64,000 nucleotides of DNA, from contig DAIOEN010000007.1 of assembly GCA_036746235.1 (NCBI GenBank), positions 1 to 64,000 of the forward strand, in the 5' to 3' direction. Made by a program: the position numbers and the translations under genes. Shown piece by piece: positions 37,973 to 46,058 of this stretch (position 1 is its first letter; each line of letters opens with the position of its first letter). The notes under the pieces were generated by a model, which saw nothing but the letters and a program-made list of their open reading frames with translations, made no database searches and was not told the origin of the DNA. The DNA comes from CALARM01 sp036746235. GTDB taxonomy: Bacteria > Vulcanimicrobiota > SpSt-956 > JAKJGF01.

Positions 37973-40184
37973 GTGCTTTTCTTATAGCCTGTGAAAGATC
38001 TTTTACTGTAAAAGGTTTCATTAGAAGCTGTTTTACACCGAGAGATTCTGCTTTCTCAGAATCGATAGATTCGCTGAAACCTGTGCAGATGATGGCAGGA
38101 ATGTCATACCTGATATTTATAATCTTTTCTACCAGTTCCACACCTGTCATAACAGGCATTGTCTGATCCGTTATTACTATATCGAAAGATGCCGGGTTTC
38201 TCAGGAAAATTTTCAGTGCTTCTCTGCTGTCTGTTGCAGAAGTAACGTTATATCCCAGACGATCAAGCATCTTTACTGAAAAATCAACAAGATTTTTTTC
38301 ATCATCAACAAAAAGAATCCTTTCTTTACCGCCACATAAAGGTTGCAACTCTTCTCTTTCTTCTTTTTGATAAATTTCTACGAGAGGAAGATATACATGA
38401 AAGACTGTCCCCTTGCCCGGTTCACTGTATACGGTAATTTCACCGTTATGACTTTTTATTATACCATGAACTACAGAAAGTCCCATACCTGTACCTTCTC
38501 CCGGTTTTTTAGTAGTAAAATAAGGATCAAATATTCTTTCCATAACAGAACGGTTCATGCCATGACCTGTATCACTTACGGAAAGTTTTGCATAATTCCC
38601 AGGAGACAATCCATGGTATTGTATTGAAGTCACCCTGTCTAATTCGATATTTTCCAGCGTTATCCCCAGGATTCCTCCTTTTTCTCTCATAGAATGGGCA
38701 GCATTTGTAGAGAGATTCATTAAAATTTGATGCATCTGGGTCACATCTGCCATTATTATAAAGTTTTTACCTTTTATATTCTGTTTTATTTCAATGGTAG
38801 CAGGTAATGACGGCCTGAGCAGTTTAACGGCTTCTTTTATAACAAGAGAAAGATTCAGAGGTTTTCTTTCCTGTTCGCTCTGGCGGCAGAAGGAAAGGAT
38901 CTGCTTTACAAGCTCCTGTGCCCGGGAGCATGCTTTTAATATCTGGTTCGTATTCTCCAGAGACATGTCCCGTTCGGACAGGTCATCTACGGTCAGTTCC
39001 GTATAACCCTGTATTATGCCGAGAATATTGTTGAAATCATGGGCAATACCTCCTGCAAGGGTTCCTATGGCTTCCATTTTTTGAGTCTGACGGATCTGCT
39101 GCTCCAGCCTCTTTTTTTCTTCTTCCGATTTTTTACGATTCAGAACATTTATAAATATTTCACTTGTGATTTTTATAAGGGTTATATCTTCATTATTCCA
39201 TATTTTTTCTCTTTTTACGGCACTGAAGCCGAACATACCGAACAAAGATTTATTTAGTATAAGAGGGAATGCCAGTAATGATTGAATATGAAGTGACTGC
39301 CAGAGATTTTTTTCAGCTTCTGCTTCAGGCGGAAGATCGGAGATTTTGAGAACATTAATATATTCCAGATTTTTTAATTTATCTGTTGACCAGGAAAAAG
39401 GTTCTAAAGAGAGATTGATAAGTTTTTTAGAACTTTCTGTAACGCCATTGTCACACCATTCATAACCGTAATTGATGGTACTTAAATCATCGGAAAAAAG
39501 ATAGATATAACTTCTGTCAACGCCCAGAAATTCTCCTGCAGCCTTTAAAGATTCATTTATACCTTTATTAATATCACCTGCTTCAAGATTTATAAAATTA
39601 GCTGATATGGCAGAAACCAGTTCTTCCATAGAAATCCTGTAATGAAGGGAAGTTACCAGTTTTCTCAGTTCAATAGTTCTCTCTTCAATTATTTCTTCCT
39701 GTGTTTCATAGAGAATGGAATTTCTCATAATAAGTGCCACAATAGGAGAAAGAGAATTCATAACACGCATGATTTCAGATGTCCTGTATGAATCAAGGAA
39801 GTCCAGAATCAGTAAAAGACCGGTTCTGTCATTTCCAACCTTCAGAGGTACAGCAAGAGAGAGTCCGAAACCCATAGAATTAAGAATATTTCCAATATGA
39901 GATGGCACCTCTTCCGGTTTCCATATTTCTGTCTTATTTATGGTATGGCAGAAGAGAGCCAGTTCGTGAATTTCATGACTTTCAGAGAGATAGTGCCATC
40001 TAGCAGGACATATACTGATGACTCTGTGCCCATGTTCTCTCCTGCATTGAAGCAGAATTACGACTCTTCCTCCGACAAGTTCTCTTATCTGTTCGGTAAG
40101 ATATTTTCCAAGTTCGCCGGGCGTCCCGGCATAACTTAAAATATGTTCAAGTATATCGAAGATCATTAATTGAAGTGCTTTCAT
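37962..40184 (-). CDS. Histidine kinase: GAF-GAF-HisKA-HATPase-REC
   Basis: Cytoplasmic kinase with a C-terminal receiver. Two GAF domains (about 20-165 and 195-350), HisKA (AIGTLAGGIAHDFNN, His near 385), HATPase (NLSTNAAHSM; GTGMGLS) and a receiver (about 620-738; Asp in VITDQTMP). The ATG overlaps the stop of the DUF1638 gene (4-bp ATGA-type overlap), so the two are translationally coupled and the kinase belongs to the corrinoid/methyltransferase cluster. The final GQ and TGA come from TGGTCAC repeat units. Its receiver pattern closely resembles the one at 53340. Confidence 0.88.
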   Translation of the reverse strand: MKALQLMIFDILEHILSYAGTPGELGKYLTEQIRELVGGRVVILLQCRREHGHRVISICPARWHYLSESHEIHELALFCHTINKTEIWKPEEVPSHIGNILNSMGFGLSLAVPLKVGNDRTGLLLILDFLDSYRTSEIMRVMNSLSPIVALIMRNSILYETQEEIIEERTIELRKLVTSLHYRISMEELVSAISANFINLEAGDINKGINESLKAAGEFLGVDRSYIYLFSDDLSTINYGYEWCDNGVTESSKKLINLSLEPFSWSTDKLKNLEYINVLKISDLPPEAEAEKNLWQSLHIQSLLAFPLILNKSLFGMFGFSAVKREKIWNNEDITLIKITSEIFINVLNRKKSEEEKKRLEQQIRQTQKMEAIGTLAGGIAHDFNNILGIIQGYTELTVDDLSERDMSLENTNQILKACSRAQELVKQILSFCRQSEQERKPLNLSLVIKEAVKLLRPSLPATIEIKQNIKGKNFIIMADVTQMHQILMNLSTNAAHSMREKGGILGITLENIELDRVTSIQYHGLSPGNYAKLSVSDTGHGMNRSVMERIFDPYFTTKKPGEGTGMGLSVVHGIIKSHNGEITVYSEPGKGTVFHVYLPLVEIYQKEEREELQPLCGGKERILFVDDEKNLVDFSVKMLDRLGYNVTSATDSREALKIFLRNPASFDIVITDQTMPVMTGVELVEKIINIRYDIPAIICTGFSESIDSEKAESLGVKQLLMKPFTVKDLSQAIRKALGQ

Positions 40185-40753
40185 ATGTCCAGATTCTCTA
40201 TTGCTCTCTCTATTTCCTTCCGTATATTATCTGCAGAAACTGTTAAAATTTTCCATTCAAGGCCAGTATAAGAAGAAATTTCATCCAGAGTATCCACGGG
40301 GATTTCCGCAAAATTTGTATGGAGATAAAGTAAATAACTGTGCATTTCTTTCATAAAGGTTTTTGCTATATCACCTTTCAGACCAAGATGTTTTTCAAAT
40401 ATTTCTTTCCATCTTACAAGCCATTCTTTTATTAAAAAAAAGACCCTCTCTTTTCTGAGTTCTCTGTATTTTTCTCTTCCAATGAGTATTTCACAGCAAT
40501 TTATACCTTCCACCCTTGTTATATGTTCATTTGCTTCAAAATCTCTCATAGAAGGAGAACAATCTCCATATAAAAGTAAAATCTTATGGTGTCTGTCGAT
40601 TTCTTCTTTAATGATTTTTTTTAGTGAAGAATTCAACTTTTCAGGTTTCATATGAAGCATACTGTCAAGAAATATAACATTAAGATTTCTTTCTTTCAGA
40701 TACACTTCTATTTCATGACGAAATATTGAACAGGAAATAATTGTTATGTTCAT
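40181..40753 (-). CDS. DUF1638 family protein
   Basis: 190-aa soluble protein of the DUF1638 family, function unknown but often encoded with corrinoid methyltransferases in methanogens and acetogens. Recognisable features are the N-terminal ITIISCSIFRHEIE, LDSMLHMKPEKLN (about 30-42), ILLLYGDCS (about 58-66) and a Cys pair in EGINCCEIL. It is coupled by overlap to the histidine kinase downstream and lies 270 bp after the UroD-family gene on the same strand. It may handle methyl/corrinoid chemistry or pass a signal to the kinase; both are inference. Confidence 0.7.
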   Translation of the reverse strand: MNITIISCSIFRHEIEVYLKERNLNVIFLDSMLHMKPEKLNSSLKKIIKEEIDRHHKILLLYGDCSPSMRDFEANEHITRVEGINCCEILIGREKYRELRKERVFFLIKEWLVRWKEIFEKHLGLKGDIAKTFMKEMHSYLLYLHTNFAEIPVDTLDEISSYTGLEWKILTVSADNIRKEIERAIENLDI

Positions 40754-40790
40754 ATAGTTACTTTCGTAAAAATCTGTAATTAGTAGCCTC

Positions 40791-41033
40791 GTAATGCGTG
40801 ATGCGTGATGCGTGATGCGTGATGCGTATTTAATCCCAGGGCGTTTAATTAAACGCCCCTACTCACCCTTCACCCTTCACTCTTCACCCTTCACCCTTCA
40901 CTCTTCACCCTTCACTCTTCACCCTTCACTCTTCACCATTCACCCTTCACCCTTCACCCTTCACCCTTCACCCTTCACCATTCACCCTTCACCCTTCACC
41001 CTTCACTCTTCACCCTTCACTACTCACTCACTT
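40791..41033. repeat. Large heptamer array: GTGATGC, central palindrome, 24 x TTCACCC
   Basis: Four GTGATGC units (40796-40826), then GGGCGTTTAATTAAACGCCC (perfect 20-bp palindrome, about 40839-40858), then about 24 units of TTCACCC/TTCACTC/TTCACCA (40863-41033), the longest array in the window. It runs into the 3' end of the UroD-family gene. Confidence 0.9.
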
Positions 41034-42031
41034 ACAGACGAAATAATTGCCTGAATATTTTCCACCGCCGTATTATATGGCACATCAGGCCCTGATGTAG
41101 CCAGAATAAAATGGCGATCATCTCTTCTGTCTTCCAGTATTTTAAGACATTTATCTCTGATTTCTCCCACTTCTCTTTTATTAAGGGTAGCTCCGTCAAT
41201 ATTACCCAGTAAAAGTCTTTCGTTACCGGTTTTAGTTCTTGCCTCTGAAAAACTGTCTCTGTTATCTATAACAAAAGCGGCTACATTGGGAAGATTTAAA
41301 TAACAATCCATTACAGGGGTAAGAGGTGTTCCTCCGTGATGTAAAATTATTCCTCCTCTGACTTCTTTAAACACTTCTCTGTACACAGGCATTACAAGCT
41401 CTTCAATGATCTTTCTGCCAACATTGGAAGGACTTGAAAAAACGGCAGGTATAACAACAAAATTTGCTCCGTCACTGAGTAGAGCATTTGCCCAGTTTAT
41501 AAAAAACTGTCCTGTTTTTTCCAGAACTTTTCTGGCGCCGTCTCTATCAAACATGAGTGTGTAAAGCCATGCATCTATACCCATTACAAGAGCCGGAAGA
41601 TCGGCAGGGCCAAGTAAAATACCTGCCAGAGGCATTTCTCTGCCATATTTCCTGGCAAGTCTTCCTGTAGCCTCTCTGATATATAATAATCTCTTTGAAG
41701 AAGATATATCCGGTAAAGGAAGTTTTAAAAATTCTTCTGCAGATTTTACCGAAGGTTCTGACATATTGGGAGGCTGATTTTTAAAAAATTTAACCCTGCT
41801 TCCGAAGGCTTCCCCTTCGGCAGTCAATACGAAAGGGGTAAACATTATATCAGGATGAAAAAGTTCTATTACTGCACTCTGGCCTTCCACATAGGCCGTA
41901 GCATCTGTGTAATATTTATCAAGAGGACATTCTGTAAGTCTTGCTCCGTAAAGGCTCAATGTAACACTTACTGCCGGCCTGTCCGAAGTTTCTCCTTTAA
42001 TGGCACAGGTAACTCTCTCCAGGCTGTTCAC
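41024..42031 (-). CDS. UroD/MtaA-family corrinoid methyltransferase
   Basis: Member of the uroporphyrinogen decarboxylase superfamily in its methyltransferase branch (MtaA/MtbA/CmuA type). It is predicted to move a methyl group to or from the adjacent corrinoid protein. N-terminal LERVTCAIKGETSDRPAV and C-terminal LLGNIDG and TSGPDVPYNTAVENIQAI are family-typical. The usual zinc site HxC...C is altered: here LHHGGTP lacks the first Cys, and C in MDCYLN is shifted. It starts 1 bp after the corrinoid gene stop, so they form an operon. Its last residues SVSE and stop are encoded by GTGAGTGAGTAG at the edge of a heptamer array. Confidence 0.82.
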   Translation of the reverse strand: MNSLERVTCAIKGETSDRPAVSVTLSLYGARLTECPLDKYYTDATAYVEGQSAVIELFHPDIMFTPFVLTAEGEAFGSRVKFFKNQPPNMSEPSVKSAEEFLKLPLPDISSSKRLLYIREATGRLARKYGREMPLAGILLGPADLPALVMGIDAWLYTLMFDRDGARKVLEKTGQFFINWANALLSDGANFVVIPAVFSSPSNVGRKIIEELVMPVYREVFKEVRGGIILHHGGTPLTPVMDCYLNLPNVAAFVIDNRDSFSEARTKTGNERLLLGNIDGATLNKREVGEIRDKCLKILEDRRDDRHFILATSGPDVPYNTAVENIQAIISSVSE

Positions 42032-42032
42032 G

Positions 42033-42695
42033 TTAATCTCCCTTTCTCAAAGAATTTTTCCACAGTTCATCCATAAGATCAGGTACTCTGAAAGCATTCC
42101 TTGCTGTTCCGTCACCTCCCACTTCTGCTAACAGTTCAGGTTTCAGTATAAATACAGCTCCTCCTGCAGCAAGCTGAATCTGTCCTGTAAGACCTCTTCT
42201 GTCTATTTCATCACGTACTTTTTTGATATTCATGGCAGTTGTGTACATCATTGCTGAAACTGCAATAACTCTTGCATTAACCTCACAGGCTTTATTTACA
42301 AATTCTTCAGCAGAAACATCATTGCCGAGGTCATAAACCTCCCAGCCTGAAATCAAAAGGGCAGAAACTACAAGTTTTCTTCCCAGGGAATGATAATCGT
42401 CTTCTATATTTCCTATAACAACAGGGCCTTTATGTTCAGATGATTTTGAGTGAGAATTTGCGAAAACTTTTGAGAGAACATCATCGGCAATTATTCCTGC
42501 CACATAGCCCTGGGCCAGTGTAACACCGTCTTCTTTTAGCCACATTTCTCCTATTTCACAGAGAACCGGTTCCAGTAACTGAGATACAGATGCTTCATAT
42601 CCATGAATTGATGCAAAATTGTCAATGATTTCGTTGGCAAGACTCCTGTCACCATCAAGTATTGAGGCAATTAATTTGTGTCTCAATGTGTCCAT
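42033..42695 (-). CDS. Corrinoid (B12-binding) methyl-carrier protein
   Basis: Cobalamin-binding carrier of the MtaC/MtbC type. A helical cap domain (about 1-85, MWLKEDGVTLAQGYVAGII) precedes a B12-binding Rossmann domain with the DYHSLG motif (DxHxxG; histidine ligates cobalt) near residue 95, SAMMYTTA and AAGGAVF. 220 aa is standard. First gene of the minus-strand operon: a consensus promoter lies at 42720-42748 and GGAGG before the ATG. The leader is too short for a cobalamin riboswitch. Confidence 0.9.
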   Translation of the reverse strand: MDTLRHKLIASILDGDRSLANEIIDNFASIHGYEASVSQLLEPVLCEIGEMWLKEDGVTLAQGYVAGIIADDVLSKVFANSHSKSSEHKGPVVIGNIEDDYHSLGRKLVVSALLISGWEVYDLGNDVSAEEFVNKACEVNARVIAVSAMMYTTAMNIKKVRDEIDRRGLTGQIQLAAGGAVFILKPELLAEVGGDGTARNAFRVPDLMDELWKNSLRKGD

Positions 42696-42719
42696 ACCTT
42701 TCCCTCCTTATATTCTATT

Positions 42720-42748
42720 ATTATGAAAGGATAGGAAATTTTTGTCAA
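42720..42748 (-). promoter_or_regulatory. sigma70-type promoter (TTGACA-17-CATAAT)
   Basis: Minus strand: TTGACA (42748-42743), a 17-bp spacer and CATAAT (42725-42720), about 25 nt before the corrinoid protein ATG. The best -35 match in the window. Confidence 0.8.
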
Positions 42749-42794
42749 GGTTTTATTTTCAGCCTGCAGATATGTATGTTATAATAATCGTGAA

Positions 42795-42803
42795 TGATAT
42801 AAT
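42795..42803 (+). promoter_or_regulatory. Extended -10 promoter motif TGATATAAT
   Basis: TGATATAAT 15 nt before the small CopG-like gene; divergent from the corrinoid promoter about 50 bp away. Confidence 0.5.
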
Positions 42804-42817
42804 AGAGAGAAATTTAT

Positions 42818-43081
42818 ATGAAAGAAAATAGTACCGAAGCTTCAATTAATAGTGAAAAAATCAATAATTTAATCGATTTTTTTGAACACAATGATATGGG
42901 AGAATATCTGGAAAACATGCCTGAAGTACAGTTTGACATTGACTTGAAAAGAAAAACCTGTCTCGTTACTATAGATGAAGAAATTTTAAATAAAATAGTT
43001 ACAATAGCCAGAGTAAAACAAATATCATCTCAAAGCCTTATTAATTCATGGTTGAGAGAAAAAATTTCGGAATATAAGTGA
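42818..43081 (+). CDS. CopG-like antitoxin-type protein (orphan)
   Basis: 87-aa protein resembling CopG/BrnA-class antitoxins: FFEHNDMGEYLENMPEVQFD, then a ribbon-helix-helix-like end (TCLVTIDEEILNKIVTIARV...SLINSWLREKI). Such proteins bind DNA as dimers and neutralise a BrnT/RelE-type toxin. No toxin gene is adjacent on either side: the next gene is an ABC ATPase 94 bp downstream. It may act as a local regulator of the divergent corrinoid operon or of the transporter. An extended -10 motif lies close upstream. Confidence 0.65.
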   Translation: MKENSTEASINSEKINNLIDFFEHNDMGEYLENMPEVQFDIDLKRKTCLVTIDEEILNKIVTIARVKQISSQSLINSWLREKISEYK

Positions 43082-43175
43082 ACATACTCCTTAGAATATA
43101 AGAGCAACTCAGGCATATTACATGACCTGGAAATAAATATGAGCTCTGTCTTCAGGGTATAATGAGGATGTAAAA

Positions 43176-44696
43176 ATGGCAGAAAATAACATAGCAGTTT
43201 CAATGAAAGACATAACAAAAAGATTCCCCGGAATAATAGCCAATAATAAAGTGAATTTTGATGTAAAAACCGGAGAAATACATGCCCTTCTCGGGGAAAA
43301 CGGCGCGGGGAAAAGCACTCTTATGAGTATCCTTGCAGGTCTTTATCAGCCTGACGAAGGGGAAATCTTTATAAGAGGCAAAAAAGTCCGAATAAGATCG
43401 CCCAGAGAAGCTATAGAACTGGGGATAGGCATGGTTCATCAGCATTTTATGCTTGTTGAAACAAATAATGTAACTGAAAATATAGTCCTTGGACATAAAA
43501 GCCTGGGATTTTTCCCTGATATGAAAAAACTTAACTCTGAAATAACTGCACTTTCTGAAAAATACGGAATGCCTGTAGACCCTCAGGCAAAGATATGGCA
43601 GTTATCGGTAGGGGAGCAGCAGAGAGTTGAAATATTAAAAGTCCTTTACAGAGGAGCCACTATTTTAATTATGGATGAACCTACTGCAGTGCTTACTCCC
43701 CAGGAAAGCGCCGAATTATTTAAAACTATGAAAAAAATGACGGAAGAAGGTCATTCCATTATATTTATAAGTCATAAGTTGGACGAAGTCATGGCCATAT
43801 CTGACAGGGTAACAATTTTAAGAGGAGGAGCTTTTGTCAGTACTGTCAAGACCGTTTCCATAGATAAAAAAGAACTGGCTAAAATGATGGTGGGAAGGGA
43901 TTTGCTTTCACTTATGGAAAGGCCGCAGGGAGTAAAGGAACAGAAAGAAATATTAAAAGTGGAACATATATCTTCTCTCAATGATAAAGGGCTGGAAGCT
44001 CTGAAAGATGTGACTTTTTCCATATATTCCGGCGAAATTCTCGGTATTGCCGGAGTTGCAGGGAACGGTCAGAGTGAATTATCTGAAGTGCTGTCCGGTC
44101 TGAGAAAAGTCACGTCAGGTAACATTCAGCTCTCAGATGAATATATAACGAAATCTCATGCAAGAGAGCTCATAGACAGAGGCGTAAGTTATGTTCCTGC
44201 TGACAGGCTCGGCGTCGGACTTGTGCCCAATCTGGATGCCTGTGATAATATTATATTAAAAAATTACAGAAAACCGCCTGTAGGGAAAGGGATTTTTATT
44301 TCAAGAACCGCAATGGAAGGTCTTCTGGAAAAGATGATTTCAGATTATGAGATAAAAATACCGGACAGAAAAGCTCCTGTAAGGCTTCTTTCGGGAGGAA
44401 ATCTTCAGAAATTACTCCTTGCAAGAGAACTGGAAGGAGACCCGAAACTCATTATAACAGTATATCCTTCAAGAGGTCTTGATATAGGTGCTACGGAGTT
44501 TGTCCATAAAGTAATTTTGAAGCAGAGGGAAAGAGGTGCCGCCGTTTTACTTGTCTCAGAAGATTTAGATGAACTTATAAGCCTGAGTGACAGAATAGCA
44601 GTCATATATGAAGGAAAAATAATGGGAATCCTTCAGAGAGAGACCTTTAATAAAGAAGCTATAGGGCTTATGATGGCAGGAACTGAAAGTAACTGA
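43176..44696 (+). CDS. Nucleoside/sugar-type ABC transporter ATPase (two ATPase domains)
   Basis: Double ATPase of the BMP/sugar import class (NupO/YufO-like). The first domain is complete: GENGAGKST, LSVGEQQRVE, ILIMDEPTAVLT. The second is degenerate, as usual: GVAGNGQSE in place of Walker A, LSGGNLQKLLLARELEG, and IITVYPSRGLD in place of Walker B (Tyr-Pro-Ser where most have Asn/Gln-Pro-Thr). 506 aa. GAGGATG precedes the ATG. It works with the permease at 44868 and probably with the BMP lipoprotein at 36611. Confidence 0.9.
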   Translation: MAENNIAVSMKDITKRFPGIIANNKVNFDVKTGEIHALLGENGAGKSTLMSILAGLYQPDEGEIFIRGKKVRIRSPREAIELGIGMVHQHFMLVETNNVTENIVLGHKSLGFFPDMKKLNSEITALSEKYGMPVDPQAKIWQLSVGEQQRVEILKVLYRGATILIMDEPTAVLTPQESAELFKTMKKMTEEGHSIIFISHKLDEVMAISDRVTILRGGAFVSTVKTVSIDKKELAKMMVGRDLLSLMERPQGVKEQKEILKVEHISSLNDKGLEALKDVTFSIYSGEILGIAGVAGNGQSELSEVLSGLRKVTSGNIQLSDEYITKSHARELIDRGVSYVPADRLGVGLVPNLDACDNIILKNYRKPPVGKGIFISRTAMEGLLEKMISDYEIKIPDRKAPVRLLSGGNLQKLLLARELEGDPKLIITVYPSRGLDIGATEFVHKVILKQRERGAAVLLVSEDLDELISLSDRIAVIYEGKIMGILQRETFNKEAIGLMMAGTESN

Positions 44697-44762
44697 ATAT
44701 AGTAATAGGATTTTTTTTCTAAATGTAGAATAAATATTATTCCGGGAAATTACAGTTTATAT

Positions 44763-44842
44763 GTGAAGGGTGAAGAGTAGGGGCGACCCCCTGTGGTCGC
44801 CCGATACCGGTGAAAATACGCATCACGCATCACGCGTTACGA
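44763..44842. repeat. Composite heptamer element between transporter genes
   Basis: GTGAAGGGTGAAGAG, hairpin GGGGCGACCCCCTGTGGTCGCC split by a short loop, TACCGGTGAAAATACGC, then CATCACG/CGTTACG units. Almost identical to 45920-46034. It splits the ATPase and permease genes. Confidence 0.85.
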
Positions 44843-44867
44843 TAAGAACTTATAACAGAGTCAACAT

Positions 44868-45920
44868 ATGCAGCTAACATTTGAAAAACGTATAACCAGG
44901 CCGAAATGGCTTTCTTATGCAGTCCCTGCCGGTTCGATAATAACGGGCCTCCTGCTGGGGGCGATTTTTCTTTTCTGTGCAGGAGTAAATCCTCTGGAAG
45001 CTTATTCAGAAATGTTTTATGGTGCCTTTGGAAGCAACTATGCTTTTTCCGAAACAGTTGTCAAGACAATTCCTCTTATACTTATAGGACTCGGTGTGGC
45101 AGTAGCTTTCAGGATGTTGCTCTGGAACATAGGAGCCGAAGGGCAGTTTTATATGGGAGCCATAGGAGCTACATGGATTGCTCTTACAATGAGTGACCTG
45201 CCGGGGCCTCTTCTTCGTTTCCTTATGTTCCTGTCAGGCTTCCTTTTCGGTGCCCTCTGGGGGCTTATACCGGCATTACTGAAAGCATACGGAGGAGCAA
45301 ATGAAATTATAACTACCCTTATGTTAAACTATGTGGCTATAAATTTCTGTGATTACCTTGTCTATGGCCCGTGGAAAGATCCTGAAGGCAAAGGTTTTCC
45401 TCTTACAGCCCAGTTCCCGGATAATGCCTGTCTGCCTCTTTTATATAAGAGAATACATCTCGGTCTGATTTTTGCCATAGTCTCAATAATCATCATTTAT
45501 CTGGTTATGAATAAAAGCAAATGGGGCTATGAAATAAGGGTTACAGGAGAAAATATAAGAGCTGCCCGTTACGGAGGCATAAATGTAATCAAAAATATAC
45601 TCCTTATTATGATATTATCAGGAGGTATAGCAGGTATAGCAGGAATGGCGGAAGTATCAGGCCTTACTCACAGGCTTCAGCATGGTTTTTCTCCCGGCTA
45701 CGGCTATACTGCCATAATTGTTGCATGGCTTGCCAGACTTAACCCCATAGGAATGACACTTGTAGCATTTCTCTTCGGTGCTCTTCTGGTAGGAGGGGAT
45801 CAGATACAGATGTCAATGAATTTACCTGGCTCCATGACAGGTATAATACAGGGGGCCATACTTTTTTCCGTTCTGGGAGGGGAAATATTCAGCCAGTATA
45901 AGATTAAGTTTTTGAAATAG
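44868..45920 (+). CDS. ABC transporter permease (NupP/YufP-like)
   Basis: Inner-membrane permease of the BMP/branched-chain transporter class, 350 aa with about nine transmembrane helices. Family segments AFRMLLWNIGAEGQFYMGAI and GANEIITTLMLNYVA are clear. Such importers normally have two different permease subunits encoded side by side; only one is here, and the next gene is an HD phosphohydrolase. No strong RBS precedes the ATG, possibly because the composite element ends just upstream. Confidence 0.88.
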   Translation: MQLTFEKRITRPKWLSYAVPAGSIITGLLLGAIFLFCAGVNPLEAYSEMFYGAFGSNYAFSETVVKTIPLILIGLGVAVAFRMLLWNIGAEGQFYMGAIGATWIALTMSDLPGPLLRFLMFLSGFLFGALWGLIPALLKAYGGANEIITTLMLNYVAINFCDYLVYGPWKDPEGKGFPLTAQFPDNACLPLLYKRIHLGLIFAIVSIIIIYLVMNKSKWGYEIRVTGENIRAARYGGINVIKNILLIMILSGGIAGIAGMAEVSGLTHRLQHGFSPGYGYTAIIVAWLARLNPIGMTLVAFLFGALLVGGDQIQMSMNLPGSMTGIIQGAILFSVLGGEIFSQYKIKFLK

Positions 45921-46034
45921 TGAGTGGGGAAAAGTGAAAAGTAGGGGCGACCCCCTGTGGTCGCCCGGTACCGGTGAAAATACGCACCACGCATCACACT
46001 TCACGAACCACCCGTCACGCGTTACGCGTCACGA
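45920..46034. repeat. Composite heptamer element after the permease gene
   Basis: GTGAGTG/GTGAAAA units, the same GGGGCGACCCCCTGTGGTCG hairpin as at 44778, GTACCGGTGAAAATACGC, then CACGCATCACAC, CACCCGTCACGCG and TTACGCGTCACG units. Lies where a second permease gene would be expected. Confidence 0.85.
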
Positions 46035-46058
46035 TTAAAAAACAGGGACTTTTTAATT

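Noticed and set aside
40863..41033. CRISPR-like array
   Set aside because: Units are 7 bp with no spacers, and no cas genes are present.
40812..41054. 80-aa reading frame made of repeating SPFTLH units
   Set aside because: It is the translation of the TTCACCC heptamer array; a 21-bp (3 x 7) repeat gives a 7-residue pattern in every open frame. No start signal.
42696..42748. Cobalamin riboswitch before the corrinoid operon
   Set aside because: The promoter lies about 25 nt before the ATG, leaving no room for a B12 aptamer.
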